From NCBI GenBank assembly GCA_023433345.1, contig JAEZDA010000037.1, forward strand, positions 1 through 64,000: a stretch of DNA of 64,000 nucleotides. Direction: 5' to 3'. Under the pieces are notes generated by a model. The model worked only from the letters and a program-made list of their open reading frames with translations. It did no database searches and was not told the DNA's origin. This stretch comes from Bacteroidota bacterium. GTDB taxonomy: Bacteria > Bacteroidota > Bacteroidia > Chitinophagales > Chitinophagaceae. Each line of letters begins with the position of its first letter. Positions within the stretch are counted from its first letter, which is position 1. This document shows positions 8,649 through 18,275 of this stretch, piece after piece. The position numbers and the translations under genes are program-made.

Positions 8649-8940
8649 TGAAGGGCTTGTATTGCAATGCACAAATGAGGAACAGTTAAAAGATAAAATA
8701 CTGATTGATCAATTTACAGAATTTATCCACAACCTTATATCAAATGATTTTGAAAAGCTTGTCAATCTTCTTTACCGGATAGATGTTGATGAAAGCAAAC
8801 TACGATATCTATTGAGCCTTCACCAAAATGAAGATTCCGCAAAAATAATTGCGGAGATGATCATCAACAGGCAGCTGCAAAAAATACAATTCAGGAGATC
8901 AATAACGCAAGAGGGGGAAAGCGATGAAGAGAAGTGGTGA
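8629..8940 (+). CDS. Conserved hypothetical 103-residue protein
   Basis: An acidic, helical, soluble protein of 103 residues beginning MNKKIFDEG. The ATG at 8629, inside the end of the preceding gene, gives a compact start; the longer frame to 8545 has no similar quality. The middle reads as a small helical bundle (FTEFIHNLISNDFEKLVNLLYRID, then KLRYLLSL) with an acidic tail. I believe homologues of this length are common in Bacteroidota but know no function for them. It is last in the TIGR02757 group. Confidence 0.65.
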   Translation: MNKKIFDEGLVLQCTNEEQLKDKILIDQFTEFIHNLISNDFEKLVNLLYRIDVDESKLRYLLSLHQNEDSAKIIAEMIINRQLQKIQFRRSITQEGESDEEKW

Positions 8941-8948
8941 TCACTTCT
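8930..8948. terminator. Short palindrome spanning two convergent stop codons
   Basis: AGAAGTG-GTGAT-CACTTCT contains both stop codons of the abutting convergent genes. There is no T-run, so it is at best a weak bidirectional terminator. Confidence 0.3.
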
Positions 8949-9606
8949 TCTGATACATTAACTCTTTCACTTTCTCTGCATCATCTTTCTCTTTCTTAAG
9001 GTTGAACATAGTGCCGAAAACATGATCCCACAACGTGCTGCTCACTCCAAAGCCAAGGTCATCATGTTTGTAATGATGAAGATGATGGTTTCTCCATAAA
9101 CCTTTCATCCACTTAAATGGAGGATTCCAGGCATGAATAGCATAATGCATACTTCCATATAAAAGATAGCCCAGCATAAAACCCGGAAAGAACGGAAAGG
9201 CATACTTGCCAAGAAAAAGATTGAACAGAAGAAAAAAGAGGGATGCAATTATAAGACTAGGTACGGCGGGCATGAAAAGCCTTTCCTTATCCCTTGGAAA
9301 CTCATGGTGATTGCCATGCATAACATATTTGATCCGCTTTCCTCTTTCAGATTTCGGATCGCTGTGAAATGCAAACCTGTGCATCATATATTCGGTAAAA
9401 CTCCAAAAGAACATTCCCGCAAAAAAAATCGCGGCGGACTGCAGCCCGGTGATTCCTCTTTCCGTAATACCGAAGTACAGGAAATAAATGATAACAGGAA
9501 TGTACATTCCCCAGATCACCAGCGGATGCGTCTTGGTTAGATATTCCAGGTACTGGTTCCTGAACAATTGTGCCTGGCCTTTGTTATTTATCTTTTGAAA
9601 TTCCAT
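8941..9606 (-). CDS. Fatty-acid hydroxylase / sterol desaturase family membrane enzyme
   Basis: 221 residues with four hydrophobic stretches and the histidine clusters of the FA_hydroxylase superfamily, which bind a di-iron centre: HRFAFH (His76, His81), HGNHHEFP (His97, 100, 101), HYAIH (His154, 158) and NHHLHHYK (His174-178). The spacing matches the fatty acid 2-hydroxylase (FA2H/Scs7) branch without the cytochrome b5 domain. Many Bacteroidota make sphingolipids or hydroxylated fatty acids, so alpha-hydroxylation of a membrane lipid acyl chain is the likely reaction (inference). The gene is divergent from the fumarylacetoacetase-family gene. Confidence 0.88.
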   Translation of the reverse strand: MEFQKINNKGQAQLFRNQYLEYLTKTHPLVIWGMYIPVIIYFLYFGITERGITGLQSAAIFFAGMFFWSFTEYMMHRFAFHSDPKSERGKRIKYVMHGNHHEFPRDKERLFMPAVPSLIIASLFFLLFNLFLGKYAFPFFPGFMLGYLLYGSMHYAIHAWNPPFKWMKGLWRNHHLHHYKHDDLGFGVSSTLWDHVFGTMFNLKKEKDDAEKVKELMYQKK

Positions 9607-9621
9607 TCACAAGTATTTTCG

Positions 9622-9629
9622 CAAATATA
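9622..9629 (-). promoter_or_regulatory. Probable -7 element (TATATTTG)
   Basis: On the minus strand, 15 bases before the ATG of the fatty-acid hydroxylase gene. It matches TAnnTTTG exactly; the -33 element is unclear. Confidence 0.45.
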
Positions 9630-9659
9630 CGAAAAGGTCGATTTTACTACTGGTGTACG

Positions 9660-9667
9660 TAAATTTG
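9660..9667 (+). promoter_or_regulatory. Probable -7 element (TAAATTTG)
   Basis: An exact TAnnTTTG word 16 bases before the fumarylacetoacetase-family ATG. With the minus-strand element it forms a divergent promoter pair inside 78 bases. Confidence 0.45.
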
Positions 9668-9683
9668 CGGCTCAATGTAAAGT

Positions 9684-10688
9684 ATGAAACTAGTTACATA
9701 TATAAAAGAAGATCGCGGGCAGCTTGCCCTGCTGGTAAATGGAATGTTGTATGATACTGATGCTCTGCATCCGGACCTGCCGATAAGCATGGCTATGTTT
9801 TTAAATTATTGGGAAGATGTGTTCCCTTTGGCAAAAATGGCTGAACGCAGAATTATCGAGGGAGGAATTCGAAACTTTGGAGGTGTTCCTTTTGATGATG
9901 CTTCAATTCTTGCGCCGGTTCCTCACCCAACAAGCTGCCGCGACGGATATGCATTCAGGCAACATGTTGCTGCGGCCAGGCGTAACCGTAAGGTTGACAT
10001 GATCCCTGAATTCGATCAATACCCGATATTTTATTTTACAAATCATAACAGCATTCAGGGGCCTGGTGATGTGTATTGTATGCCGGATCATTTTGAAAAA
10101 CTTGACTTCGAACTTGAAGCAGCGATCGTTATTTGTCAGCCGGGCCGGAATATTCCTGCAGAGACAGCTGACATGTACATAGGCGGCCTAATGATCATGA
10201 ATGATCTCAGCGCCCGAAGGCTCCAGATGGAAGAGATGCTGCTGAACCTGGGCCCCGCGAAAGGAAAAGATTTCGCAACTGCAATAGGCCCTATGCTTGT
10301 TACACTCGATGAGCTGGAGCAATTCGAGATACCATGCAAAGCGGGACATACCGGAAAAACCTGGAATATGAAAATGAGTTGCAGGGTGAATGGAAAAGAA
10401 GTAAGCAGCGGAAATCTTGGCGATATGGATTGGACCTTTGCCGAAATAATTGAAAGAGTGAGTTATGGTGTAAATGTTTTTCCAGGCGATGTGATCGGAA
10501 GCGGAACCGTTGGCACAGGTTGCTTTCTCGAACTTAATGGTACCGGCAAATTGAATGATCCCAACTACCAGGAACAATGGCTCAAAGAAGGTGATGTAGT
10601 GGAGATGGAAATTGAGGGGCTTGGACTGTTGTCTAATACCATGGTGAAGGAAGATAGTAACTTCAGTTTGTTGTCCATTAAAAAATAA
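9684..10688 (+). CDS. Fumarylacetoacetate hydrolase family protein
   Basis: 334 residues. The C-terminal two-thirds is a FAH domain: DGYAFRQHV, the acidic metal-binding segment KLDFELEAAIVI, NDLSARRLQ, GPAKGKDFATAIGPML and GSGTVGTGC. These enzymes use a Mg/Ca centre to hydrolyse or decarboxylate beta-diketo acids. The length and the partner flavin reductase 7 bases downstream suggest the tyrosine/homogentisate breakdown branch, where fumarylacetoacetase splits fumarylacetoacetate. No homogentisate dioxygenase is in the window, so that pathway is inference and no symbol is given. Confidence 0.87.
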   Translation: MKLVTYIKEDRGQLALLVNGMLYDTDALHPDLPISMAMFLNYWEDVFPLAKMAERRIIEGGIRNFGGVPFDDASILAPVPHPTSCRDGYAFRQHVAAARRNRKVDMIPEFDQYPIFYFTNHNSIQGPGDVYCMPDHFEKLDFELEAAIVICQPGRNIPAETADMYIGGLMIMNDLSARRLQMEEMLLNLGPAKGKDFATAIGPMLVTLDELEQFEIPCKAGHTGKTWNMKMSCRVNGKEVSSGNLGDMDWTFAEIIERVSYGVNVFPGDVIGSGTVGTGCFLELNGTGKLNDPNYQEQWLKEGDVVEMEIEGLGLLSNTMVKEDSNFSLLSIKK

Positions 10689-10695
10689 AAGACAG

Positions 10696-11577
10696 ATGAA
10701 ACTGACGCTGAAAGATCTTACAGCCCCCGAAGTACAGAACTACCTTCAGCACGCTATAGCACCGCGCCCCATATGTTTTGCTTCAACGGTTGACCGGACG
10801 GGAAATGTGAACCTGAGCCCATTTAGTTTTTTCAATCTCTTCTCTTCTAATCCCCCGATCGTGATATTCTCGCCGGCGCGAAGAGTAAGAAACAATACAA
10901 CAAAGCATACACTTGAAAATGTGAGGGAGGTAGCAGAAGTAGTGATCAATATCGTTGATTACAACATGGTTCAACAAACTTCACTTGCCAGCTGTGAATA
11001 CGAAAAAGGTGTAAATGAATTTGAGAAAGCAGGCTTCACTCAGGAAAAAGCGACTCTCGTTTCACCGCCTATGGTGAAGGAAAGTAAGATCAAACTTGAG
11101 TGCCGGGTAAAGGAAATAAAGGAATTGGGAACGGAAGGCGGTGCGGGAAACCTGGTTATTTGCGAAGTGCTGGTGATGCACATTGATGACAGCATACTGG
11201 ATGAAAATAAGAAGATCGATCAGAAGAAAATAAATCATGTGGCCCGGCTTGGTGGAGACTGGTATTGCAAGGTCGACTCTGAAAGCCTCTTCATCGTGCC
11301 TAAGCCCAACACGAACCTGGGAATAGGGTTTGACCAGCTTCCTTTGTCTATTCGTAACAGTAAGTACCTCACCGGTAATGATATCGGAATGCTTGCGAAT
11401 GTTGATCTGATGCCTGATGTTGATCCTTCATTTGACGATGAAAAACTAAAGAACATCATTCAATATTATTCCGTTCAACCGGAAGAAATGGAAAAAGAAC
11501 TGCATCTCTATGCCCACGAGCTCCTGAATGAAAGGAGAACAGATGCGGCATGGCAGGTTTTGCTGGCGCTGCTTTAA
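10696..11577 (+). CDS. Flavin reductase family (FMN-binding split barrel) protein
   Basis: 293 residues. The first 200 or so match the flavin reductase-like split-barrel domain: IAPRPICFASTVDRTGNVNLSPFSFFN, SNPPIVIFSP, the NTTKHTLENV segment and a conserved LASCEYEKGVNEFEKAGFT stretch. The last 90 residues are a helical extension of unknown role. Members bind FMN and reduce flavins or act in decarboxylation-type steps. Co-transcription with the FAH gene 7 bases upstream is likely. Its stop overlaps the stop of the convergent PH-domain gene by 4 bases. Confidence 0.85.
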   Translation: MKLTLKDLTAPEVQNYLQHAIAPRPICFASTVDRTGNVNLSPFSFFNLFSSNPPIVIFSPARRVRNNTTKHTLENVREVAEVVINIVDYNMVQQTSLASCEYEKGVNEFEKAGFTQEKATLVSPPMVKESKIKLECRVKEIKELGTEGGAGNLVICEVLVMHIDDSILDENKKIDQKKINHVARLGGDWYCKVDSESLFIVPKPNTNLGIGFDQLPLSIRNSKYLTGNDIGMLANVDLMPDVDPSFDDEKLKNIIQYYSVQPEEMEKELHLYAHELLNERRTDAAWQVLLALL

Positions 11578-13046
11578 ACCTTTAACTGAATCGGGGAGTT
11601 CTCCGCAGTGAAGATGGCATAGTCTCTCAGACGCTGTGCATCAAGAATACTGATGAAAGGCAGATTAACATTTCCACCGGCCGTGTTAAGCCGCAAGGTG
11701 GCAACCTTCCTTCGTCTCTGGTAAATCGACTGTGTTATAGTAACAGACTGTACTTTATCCCAACGTAACAAGATCGATTCTTTTCCAAACACCTCCTTGT
11801 TTAAATACACGGCACTGGCTGAAATAATTGCTTTGAATTTTTTCTGAAATAAAAAATACGAAATCACTAAAACAGGAAAAAGGATATAGACCCAAAGCGA
11901 ATACCATTCAACAAAAAACCATAGCAGCGCCGATATTGCACTGATCACAAGGAATGCGATCATTGATCTCCTTAAAAAATAAGAATGGTGGATCTTTACC
12001 ACCGGAAGATCCGGATCAGGAAGTGGATGGTAATCTTCCAGAAGTATTTTAAAGTATTTGAAGTTCGTAACGGGAACATTTATATCAAGCTTCTCCCGCG
12101 CCTTGATCTCACCTATAGCATGAAATTGCATAAGGTAATATGGAATGTGCCGTCTTATCCAATTTGCCTTCCACGAAATAAATTGCAGTTTATTAAATGT
12201 TATCGCCTTCTCCCGCCTGTTCAGCAGGCCTGATTTAATATGAAAACCTTTTTGCGTTCGATCCATACGGAAATTGCCATACTTCAACACAACCATCAAA
12301 AATGAAACGGTCACCGAAAACAAAAGAACGATAACTGCGAAGGCCGCAAGAAGCGATGCAGAACTGGCAGTGGCCTTATCTCCCACCCAAAGGATCCAGT
12401 CGGAGGAACTTCTGCCTGTAATCGCTTCCAGGTTGTCCAGCATCGATATAAGAAAGGCAAGCATCAGGAAAAATGCTTTCAGGAAATTGGCTGAAATGCC
12501 AAGCTTGAGAAGATCGGCCCCGGAAAGTTCAAGCACAGGAAGAGGCCGGGTTTCTATCGAAATATTCTCTTCTCTTTGAACACCTCTCTCATTTAAAATA
12601 TGATTACGAAACGCTTCTGCCAATGGCCTTTTTAATGAAAATTTTACTTCGGCCTTCGATGCTCCCGGTGAATCGATACTCACCTTCACAATGTTTAACA
12701 GGCGATGCAACCAATCCTGGTCTAAATGAATGGACTGTATACGATGCAGAGGCAATACGATCTCACGCTTGTTGAAAAAACCCTTCCTGATGATCAGTTC
12801 ATTGCCGCTTACAAAAAATCGAAAGAAGAGGAATTCGAATGCTGCGAACACAACACTGGCACCAATTGTTATTGAAGATATGATGATCCACTTCTCAGCA
12901 CCACCCTCCTTTCGTCTGCTGAACAGTATCGCCACGAGTGCCGGCCACAACATTTTAATAATGTTTGTAATAGCCCTGAATATCACTACTACCACAGCGG
13001 CCGCAGGTTGCCTCTGTGGCAACTCCCAATTAGATTGCCCCTCCAT
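11574..13046 (-). CDS. PH-domain membrane protein, YdbT-like
   Basis: 490 residues with alternating paired membrane helices and bacterial PH (bPH2/DUF304) domains; the first PH block is RKGFFNKREIVLPLHRIQSIHL, with further ones around IKSGLLNRREKAITFNKLQFI and near the C terminus. This matches YdbT of Bacillus and relatives, and it follows a YdbS-like gene as in the known pair. The ATG at 13046 overlaps the upstream gene by 17 bases; the frame also allows a TTG at 13064, which I consider less likely. In Bacillus the pair affects tolerance to antimicrobial compounds; here the role is unknown. Confidence 0.82.
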   Translation of the reverse strand: MEGQSNWELPQRQPAAAVVVVIFRAITNIIKMLWPALVAILFSRRKEGGAEKWIIISSITIGASVVFAAFEFLFFRFFVSGNELIIRKGFFNKREIVLPLHRIQSIHLDQDWLHRLLNIVKVSIDSPGASKAEVKFSLKRPLAEAFRNHILNERGVQREENISIETRPLPVLELSGADLLKLGISANFLKAFFLMLAFLISMLDNLEAITGRSSSDWILWVGDKATASSASLLAAFAVIVLLFSVTVSFLMVVLKYGNFRMDRTQKGFHIKSGLLNRREKAITFNKLQFISWKANWIRRHIPYYLMQFHAIGEIKAREKLDINVPVTNFKYFKILLEDYHPLPDPDLPVVKIHHSYFLRRSMIAFLVISAISALLWFFVEWYSLWVYILFPVLVISYFLFQKKFKAIISASAVYLNKEVFGKESILLRWDKVQSVTITQSIYQRRRKVATLRLNTAGGNVNLPFISILDAQRLRDYAIFTAENSPIQLKV

Positions 13047-13557
13047 GATCGCGGGTTTTAGCAATGATCAACTCCCTGAGGTCGGCCGCAAAGGAAGCTT
13101 TGAGCCCGGGAATACGAACATCTGCATCATTACTGCCTGAAGTGAACAGCCTGATCGATGAAAGGCGATACCTTCGGGCTATCATACCTTCATCAACGCT
13201 GCAGTGTTGTATTCGGTTAAAGGGCACAACCTTTACCGACCTTACCAACCAACCCGTTCTATATATCACATCATGCTCCCTGATTGCATAGGCTTTGTAC
13301 CGCGCAGACTTTCGTAAGATGATAAGGTGGAATATGGCGAAGCAGGTTAAAAAAAAGGCCACCGGTATAATCACGTAAAGATGTTGCCAGGATCTTATCA
13401 GGCATATTAACGTTGTTGCGATGCCCGCAGTCACCAACCAAAAGATCGACCATTGAATTAAAATGACCTTTTTATAATCTTCTTCGATCGGGTTAAGCGT
13501 TACGTCTTCGGCCCGTGGCACCGCTTCCATGGAAATTTCAGCATTACTAAAATTCAT
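13030..13557 (-). CDS. PH-domain membrane protein, YdbS-like
   Basis: 175 residues: a short cytosolic N terminus, two membrane helices around 32-75 (SIFWLVTAGIATTLICLI and LYVIIPVAFFLTCFAIF), then one bPH2 domain with YRTGWLVRSVKVVPFNRIQHCSVDEG and a terminal IPGLKASFAADLRELI segment. This is the small partner of the YdbS/YdbT pair and overlaps the partner gene, so they are translated together. Function beyond membrane association is not known. Confidence 0.82.
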   Translation of the reverse strand: MNFSNAEISMEAVPRAEDVTLNPIEEDYKKVILIQWSIFWLVTAGIATTLICLIRSWQHLYVIIPVAFFLTCFAIFHLIILRKSARYKAYAIREHDVIYRTGWLVRSVKVVPFNRIQHCSVDEGMIARRYRLSSIRLFTSGSNDADVRIPGLKASFAADLRELIIAKTRDHGGAI

Positions 13558-13579
13558 GCTTAAAAATACTCAGCATTTC

Positions 13580-14275
13580 TTACAAATTTCCAAACACCTT
13601 TTTAAGAATTTCAGTTGTACGCGCCACGGGATTTTCGCGAATGTTTTTCTCTTCGACTGCTATCAGGCTGAAAAGTGCATCAGTAGCACGCCCTGTAACA
13701 TAAGAGGCAAGATCGGGATCGAGTTTTTTTACCGTTGTGGGAAAGTCGTTATATCGTTGGATGAGATCCCCATAATATTTTGTTGCCTCCACTTTGTTCA
13801 GGGAAGTTTGAATCACCGGCCGGAAAGCATTGAATAACCTTGTGCTCGTTTTCTCGCGAAAATAGTGCGTAACACTGGTATCGCCGCCCCTCACAATATT
13901 AAGCGCATCTGTAAGTGTCATAGCCTTGATGGCGTCAACGAAAATTGGAGTTGCAAAACCCGCTGCATCCTCCGCACCCCGGTTGATGGTTAATACGGCT
14001 CTATCAACAAGGCTCCCTAACCCCAATGTTCGAAAAGTATTTTCTATTTTCCTGGCTTCCGGCGGCAGCAGAATTTTGTATAAGGCGCTTTTAAAAAAAC
14101 CGTCAGTAACATTCAATTGGGTAACAGCTTTTCCAAGACCCTGGTTCAAGGCCTGCCTGATGCCCTGGCCTGCCTCAGCTTCTGTAACACCGCCTGTAGT
14201 TGTAGGCAGTTGCTGCAGTACATCGCAGGAAATAAGTGACCCGGAAAGCACAAAGAGTAAAAGAAATTTTTTCAT
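13580..14275 (-). CDS. DUF4197 lipoprotein
   Basis: 231 residues. The lipoprotein signal ends in LISC (Cys17). The rest is the helical DUF4197 domain: QGIRQALNQGLGKAV, LLPPEARKIENTFRTLGLG, ALNIVRGGDTSVTHYFREKTS and the C-terminal DPDLASYVTGRATDALFSLIAVEE. The family is common in Gram-negatives with unknown function. It is monocistronic as far as I can see, with a 22-base gap to the PH-domain gene downstream on the same strand. Confidence 0.88.
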   Translation of the reverse strand: MKKFLLLFVLSGSLISCDVLQQLPTTTGGVTEAEAGQGIRQALNQGLGKAVTQLNVTDGFFKSALYKILLPPEARKIENTFRTLGLGSLVDRAVLTINRGAEDAAGFATPIFVDAIKAMTLTDALNIVRGGDTSVTHYFREKTSTRLFNAFRPVIQTSLNKVEATKYYGDLIQRYNDFPTTVKKLDPDLASYVTGRATDALFSLIAVEEKNIRENPVARTTEILKKVFGNL

Positions 14276-14418
14276 TGTTCAAGGTTTTACGTTTGTAAGC
14301 AAGAATTTTGCCGATTCACGCTATACTTAATTAAAGAAAAGGAAAAGGCTCGTGTTTCACATCCGGCATCGTTTGTTTAGCACTATCGGATACCGTAGTC
14401 TCACTCTTCAGCATACAA

Positions 14419-14450
14419 TTTAACATTCCACATTTGTTATATTACCTTTG
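14419..14450 (+). promoter_or_regulatory. Promoter-like element before lysS
   Basis: TTTA at 14419-14422, 20 bases, then TACCTTTG at 14443-14450. The -7 word is a perfect match and the -33 word is one base off. It lies 29 bases before the lysS ATG. Confidence 0.5.
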
Positions 14451-14479
14451 CTGCCCTTGTTTGAAACTCAAATTTGTTT

Positions 14480-16003
14480 ATGAATACTCAGAATTTATCA
14501 GAACAGGAAGTTATCCGTCGGGAGAAGATGGCAGCGCTAACTGGTATGGGCATCGACCCTTTCCCCGCTGCCGAATATCCCGTTAACCAAACGGCTGATT
14601 TTATTAAAGCAAATTATAAGGGCGAGGAGAATAAACATGAATTCGAAAATATTTGTTTGGCGGGAAGAATCATGAGCGTTCGCGATATGGGAAAGGCCAA
14701 CTTCGGAGTGCTGCAGGATGGAAGTGGCAAGATCCAGTTCTATATTAAGCAGGATGAAATATGCCCGGGAGAAGACAAATCTCTTTTTCAGCAGGTATGG
14801 AAAAAGATGATCGACATTGGAGATATAATCGGCTTGAAGGGCTACGTGTTTACAACAAAAACCGGCGAAACTTCTATACATGTAAACGAATTCACCCTAC
14901 TTTCAAAAGCATTGAGGCCATTGCCAATCGTTAAAGAAAAAGAGGGGGAAACCTTTGATGAGGTAACGGATCCTGAATTCCGTTACAGGCAACGTTATGC
15001 CGACCTGATTGTAAATCCCGGAGTAAAAGAAGTGTTTCTGAAGAGAACAAAAATGATCAATGCAATGCGTGATCATCTTAACGCAGCGGGCGCAATCGAA
15101 GTAGACACGCCTGTTCTGCAGAGCATTCCGGGTGGTGCGGCCGCAAGGCCTTTTATAACGCATCATAACGCATTGGATGTTCCGATGTATATGCGCATAG
15201 CGAACGAATTATACCTGAAAAGGCTTATCGTTGGCGGCTTTGAGTGGGTGTATGAATTCAGCAGGAACTTCAGGAATGAAGGCATGGATCGCACTCATAA
15301 CCCTGAATTTACGATACTGGAATTTTATGTTGCCTATAAGGATTACCTGTGGATGATGTCTACAACTGAACAATTGCTTGAGAAGACGGCTGTTGCTGTT
15401 AACGGCACTTCAGAAATAAGTATCGCGGGCAAAAACATCAGTTTTAAAGCTCCTTTCAAGCGCGTGACCATGTATGAGGCGATACAGGAGCATACGGGTT
15501 TTGACATCAGTGAAATGAATGAAGAGGGCATCAGGGAGGTTTGCCAACGGTTAGGCATACACGCAGATGTAAAATGGGGAAAAGGAAAACTGATCGATGA
15601 AATTTTTGGAGAAAAATGCGAGGACCATTATATACAACCCACCTTCATTACAGACTATCCCGTTGAAATGAGTCCGCTCACCAAGAAGCATCGGAGCAAA
15701 AAAGGGCTGGTTGAACGTTTTGAACTAATTATAAATGGAAAGGAGATCGCCAATGCTTACAGCGAATTGAACGATCCCGTTGAGCAACGCGAACGATTCG
15801 AAGAGCAGGTGAAACTCATGGAGCGTGGCGATGAAGAAGCCATGTTCATCGATTATGATTTTCTCCGGGCCCTTGAATACGGGATGCCGCCGACAAGCGG
15901 AATAGGCTTCGGAGTAGACAGGCTCTGCATGCTGCTCACCGGCCAGGAAAGCATACAGGATGTATTGTTCTTTCCAATGATGCGTCCGGAAAAAATAGAT
16001 TGA
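14480..16003 (+). CDS. lysS: Lysyl-tRNA synthetase, class II
   Basis: 507 residues, the normal length. The N-terminal OB-fold anticodon-binding domain includes LAGRIMSVRDMGKANFGVLQD. The class II catalytic core has motif 2 (FRNEGMDRTHNPEF) and motif 3 (GIGFGVDRLCMLL), plus GGAAARPFITHHNALD and NGKEIANAYSELNDP, which mark lysine specificity. It charges tRNA-Lys in the cytosol. The ATG at 14480 is preferred to a TTG two codons earlier. Confidence 0.96.
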   Translation: MNTQNLSEQEVIRREKMAALTGMGIDPFPAAEYPVNQTADFIKANYKGEENKHEFENICLAGRIMSVRDMGKANFGVLQDGSGKIQFYIKQDEICPGEDKSLFQQVWKKMIDIGDIIGLKGYVFTTKTGETSIHVNEFTLLSKALRPLPIVKEKEGETFDEVTDPEFRYRQRYADLIVNPGVKEVFLKRTKMINAMRDHLNAAGAIEVDTPVLQSIPGGAAARPFITHHNALDVPMYMRIANELYLKRLIVGGFEWVYEFSRNFRNEGMDRTHNPEFTILEFYVAYKDYLWMMSTTEQLLEKTAVAVNGTSEISIAGKNISFKAPFKRVTMYEAIQEHTGFDISEMNEEGIREVCQRLGIHADVKWGKGKLIDEIFGEKCEDHYIQPTFITDYPVEMSPLTKKHRSKKGLVERFELIINGKEIANAYSELNDPVEQRERFEEQVKLMERGDEEAMFIDYDFLRALEYGMPPTSGIGFGVDRLCMLLTGQESIQDVLFFPMMRPEKID

Positions 16004-16062
16004 CCTCGTATTGAGAGACGACCCGCGTTTTTTTATGTGCTATATTGTAAAAAAAACAGGGC

Positions 16063-18201
16063 ATGATCAAACGCATTTTTATTTTTGTACTCGTGTGTGC
16101 TGCAGCTTTGCTTTCCCAGGCACAACAAGGCTTCTCTGATGCACAGTTCTTCAATAACGATTTTTCTGCTTTCATTCAACCGCTTCCTGCTGTTTCACAG
16201 TGGAAAGACGGATCGAATGTGGTAATTATAAAAGATAAAAAAGCCTTTCTCGTAAACGCCATCACCGGCAAAGAAAGTCCATACAATGAAACCCCTGACC
16301 CCCGTAAAGAATACCAGGATCAACAAGTGCCAATCATCACAACTAAGGGAAAGGATCTGTATGCAGAGTTAGGAGGAAAGAAGGTTAGGTTGACAAGTGA
16401 TTCACTTCTGAAAAACAATCCGACCCTGAGCCCTGATGGAAAGTTCGTTGCATTTACAAGAGCGAATGATCTTTATATCATAGATGTGGTGACTGCAGAG
16501 GAAAAGCGTTTAACCTTCGACGGTAGTGATGTGATATTGAACGGCTATGCAAGCTGGGTTTATATGGAAGAGATCCTGGGAAGAGCTTCGAAATACCAGG
16601 CTTTCTGGTGGAGCCCTGACAGCAAAACCCTCGCTTATTTTCGTTTCGACGATTCAAAAGTGCCTGTTTTTACTATTACCGACGCAAATAAAAGAGAAGG
16701 CTATGTTGAAACCGTGCGGTATCCTAAGGCAGGTGATAACAATCCCGAAGTAAAGATCGGCTTCGCCAATTTAGTTTCGGGCAAAACCACATGGGCCGAT
16801 TTTAACGCGACAGATGATCAATACTTCGGCCCGCCGCTTTGGAAACCAGATGGTAATTTTCTTGTTCAATGGATGAACAGGAAACAGGATCAACTCAAAA
16901 CTTATGAAGTGGATCCTTCGAACGGGTCAAAAAGGCTTTTTTATGAAGAGCAAACTTCAACATGGATAAAGCTTGAAGATAGAAATAGGTTCACATTTTA
17001 CAATGGTGGAAAAAACCTGCTTGTGTTGAGTAATGCTGATGGCTGGCACCACCTGTACAGGCATTCAGCTGAGGGAAGGCGTATCAACAGGATTACCGGC
17101 GGCGATTTATTTGTAACCACCATTCACGGAGTTGACGAAAAAAGACGAAGAGTTTATTTCTCCGGAAGAACTAAGAAAAATTCAACGCGAACCCAATTAT
17201 TTTCTGTAAAGCTCGATGGCAGTGGGTTGATACAATTAACGCCTTCGGAATACAATCATTACAACATCAGTCTTTCACCAGACTTTTCATCATTTACCAG
17301 CAGCTATGATAATGCCACAACTCCTAAACGCCTTGCGATAGCAGGTATCGGGAATAAGTTGAGAACTGTTGCGGACAGTAAGACTGCTCTTTTCAATGAA
17401 TCGATCCCTGCACGAACTACAATACATCGTATAAAGAGCGATGATGGAAATTTTGATTTGCCGGCAAGAATTGTATGGCCTCAAAATATGGAGAAGGGGA
17501 AAAGATACCCTGTACTTTTTTCAATCTATGGCGGGCCGGAGAGAAATGATGTAATGGATAATTTCCAACTAACCGGCGAGCAGCAGTGGTTTGCCCATGA
17601 GGGGCTGATACAGGTAGTAGCTGATCATAGGGGAAGCACACATTTCGGAAAAGCAGGTGCAGACCAACTCTATCATAAACTTGGGCATTGGGAGATAAAG
17701 GACTACTCCTCAGTGGTAAGGTGGCTGATAGATAGTGCGCAGGCGGATGCATCAAGAGTGGGCATAAGAGGCTTCAGCTACGGCGGCTATCTTAGCGCTC
17801 TTGCTTTAACTTTTGGAGCAGATGTGTTTACTCATGGCATGGCCGGTGGAAGCGTGGTGGACTGGGCGCTGTACGATTCCCACTACACAGAAAGGTATAT
17901 GGGAACGCCCGCACAAAACCCTGCAGGATACAAAGAAAGCAATGTTCTTAGTCACACTTCAAAATACAAAGGCAAGCTACAGATCGTTCATGGAATCATC
18001 GACGAAAACGTGCATATGCAAAATAGCATCCAGCTGATCAGTGATCTCCAGGAGAAAAAAAAGGATTTTGAAATGATGATCTACAGTGGAGGCCGCCATG
18101 GATGGGGCGGAAATAAAGGAGCGCACTTTACCAATTTGAAAAATAAGTTCATCTATGCGTACCTGTTAGACAGGCCGATGCCGGATAAGTTATTAAAATA
18201 G
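16063..18201 (+). CDS. Dipeptidyl-peptidase IV-like S9 peptidase
   Basis: 712 residues with a signal peptide (cleavage near SQA-QQ). The first 450 residues are the DPP IV N-terminal beta-propeller, carrying the substrate-anchoring double glutamate Glu169-Glu170 in the YMEE motif and the FWWSPDSKTLAYFRFDD block. The C-terminal alpha/beta hydrolase has GFSYGGY with Ser572, Asp647 and His679 as the triad. Such enzymes release X-Pro or X-Ala dipeptides in the periplasm, feeding peptide uptake. Length and motifs fit the S9B type rather than a general prolyl oligopeptidase. Confidence 0.92.
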   Translation: MIKRIFIFVLVCAAALLSQAQQGFSDAQFFNNDFSAFIQPLPAVSQWKDGSNVVIIKDKKAFLVNAITGKESPYNETPDPRKEYQDQQVPIITTKGKDLYAELGGKKVRLTSDSLLKNNPTLSPDGKFVAFTRANDLYIIDVVTAEEKRLTFDGSDVILNGYASWVYMEEILGRASKYQAFWWSPDSKTLAYFRFDDSKVPVFTITDANKREGYVETVRYPKAGDNNPEVKIGFANLVSGKTTWADFNATDDQYFGPPLWKPDGNFLVQWMNRKQDQLKTYEVDPSNGSKRLFYEEQTSTWIKLEDRNRFTFYNGGKNLLVLSNADGWHHLYRHSAEGRRINRITGGDLFVTTIHGVDEKRRRVYFSGRTKKNSTRTQLFSVKLDGSGLIQLTPSEYNHYNISLSPDFSSFTSSYDNATTPKRLAIAGIGNKLRTVADSKTALFNESIPARTTIHRIKSDDGNFDLPARIVWPQNMEKGKRYPVLFSIYGGPERNDVMDNFQLTGEQQWFAHEGLIQVVADHRGSTHFGKAGADQLYHKLGHWEIKDYSSVVRWLIDSAQADASRVGIRGFSYGGYLSALALTFGADVFTHGMAGGSVVDWALYDSHYTERYMGTPAQNPAGYKESNVLSHTSKYKGKLQIVHGIIDENVHMQNSIQLISDLQEKKKDFEMMIYSGGRHGWGGNKGAHFTNLKNKFIYAYLLDRPMPDKLLK

Positions 18202-18275
18202 TTTCCACAAGTTTCAGCCGGGTTTGCATATTAAAATTTTGTACAGTATATTACTGTAAACAAAAAATCCAGACT

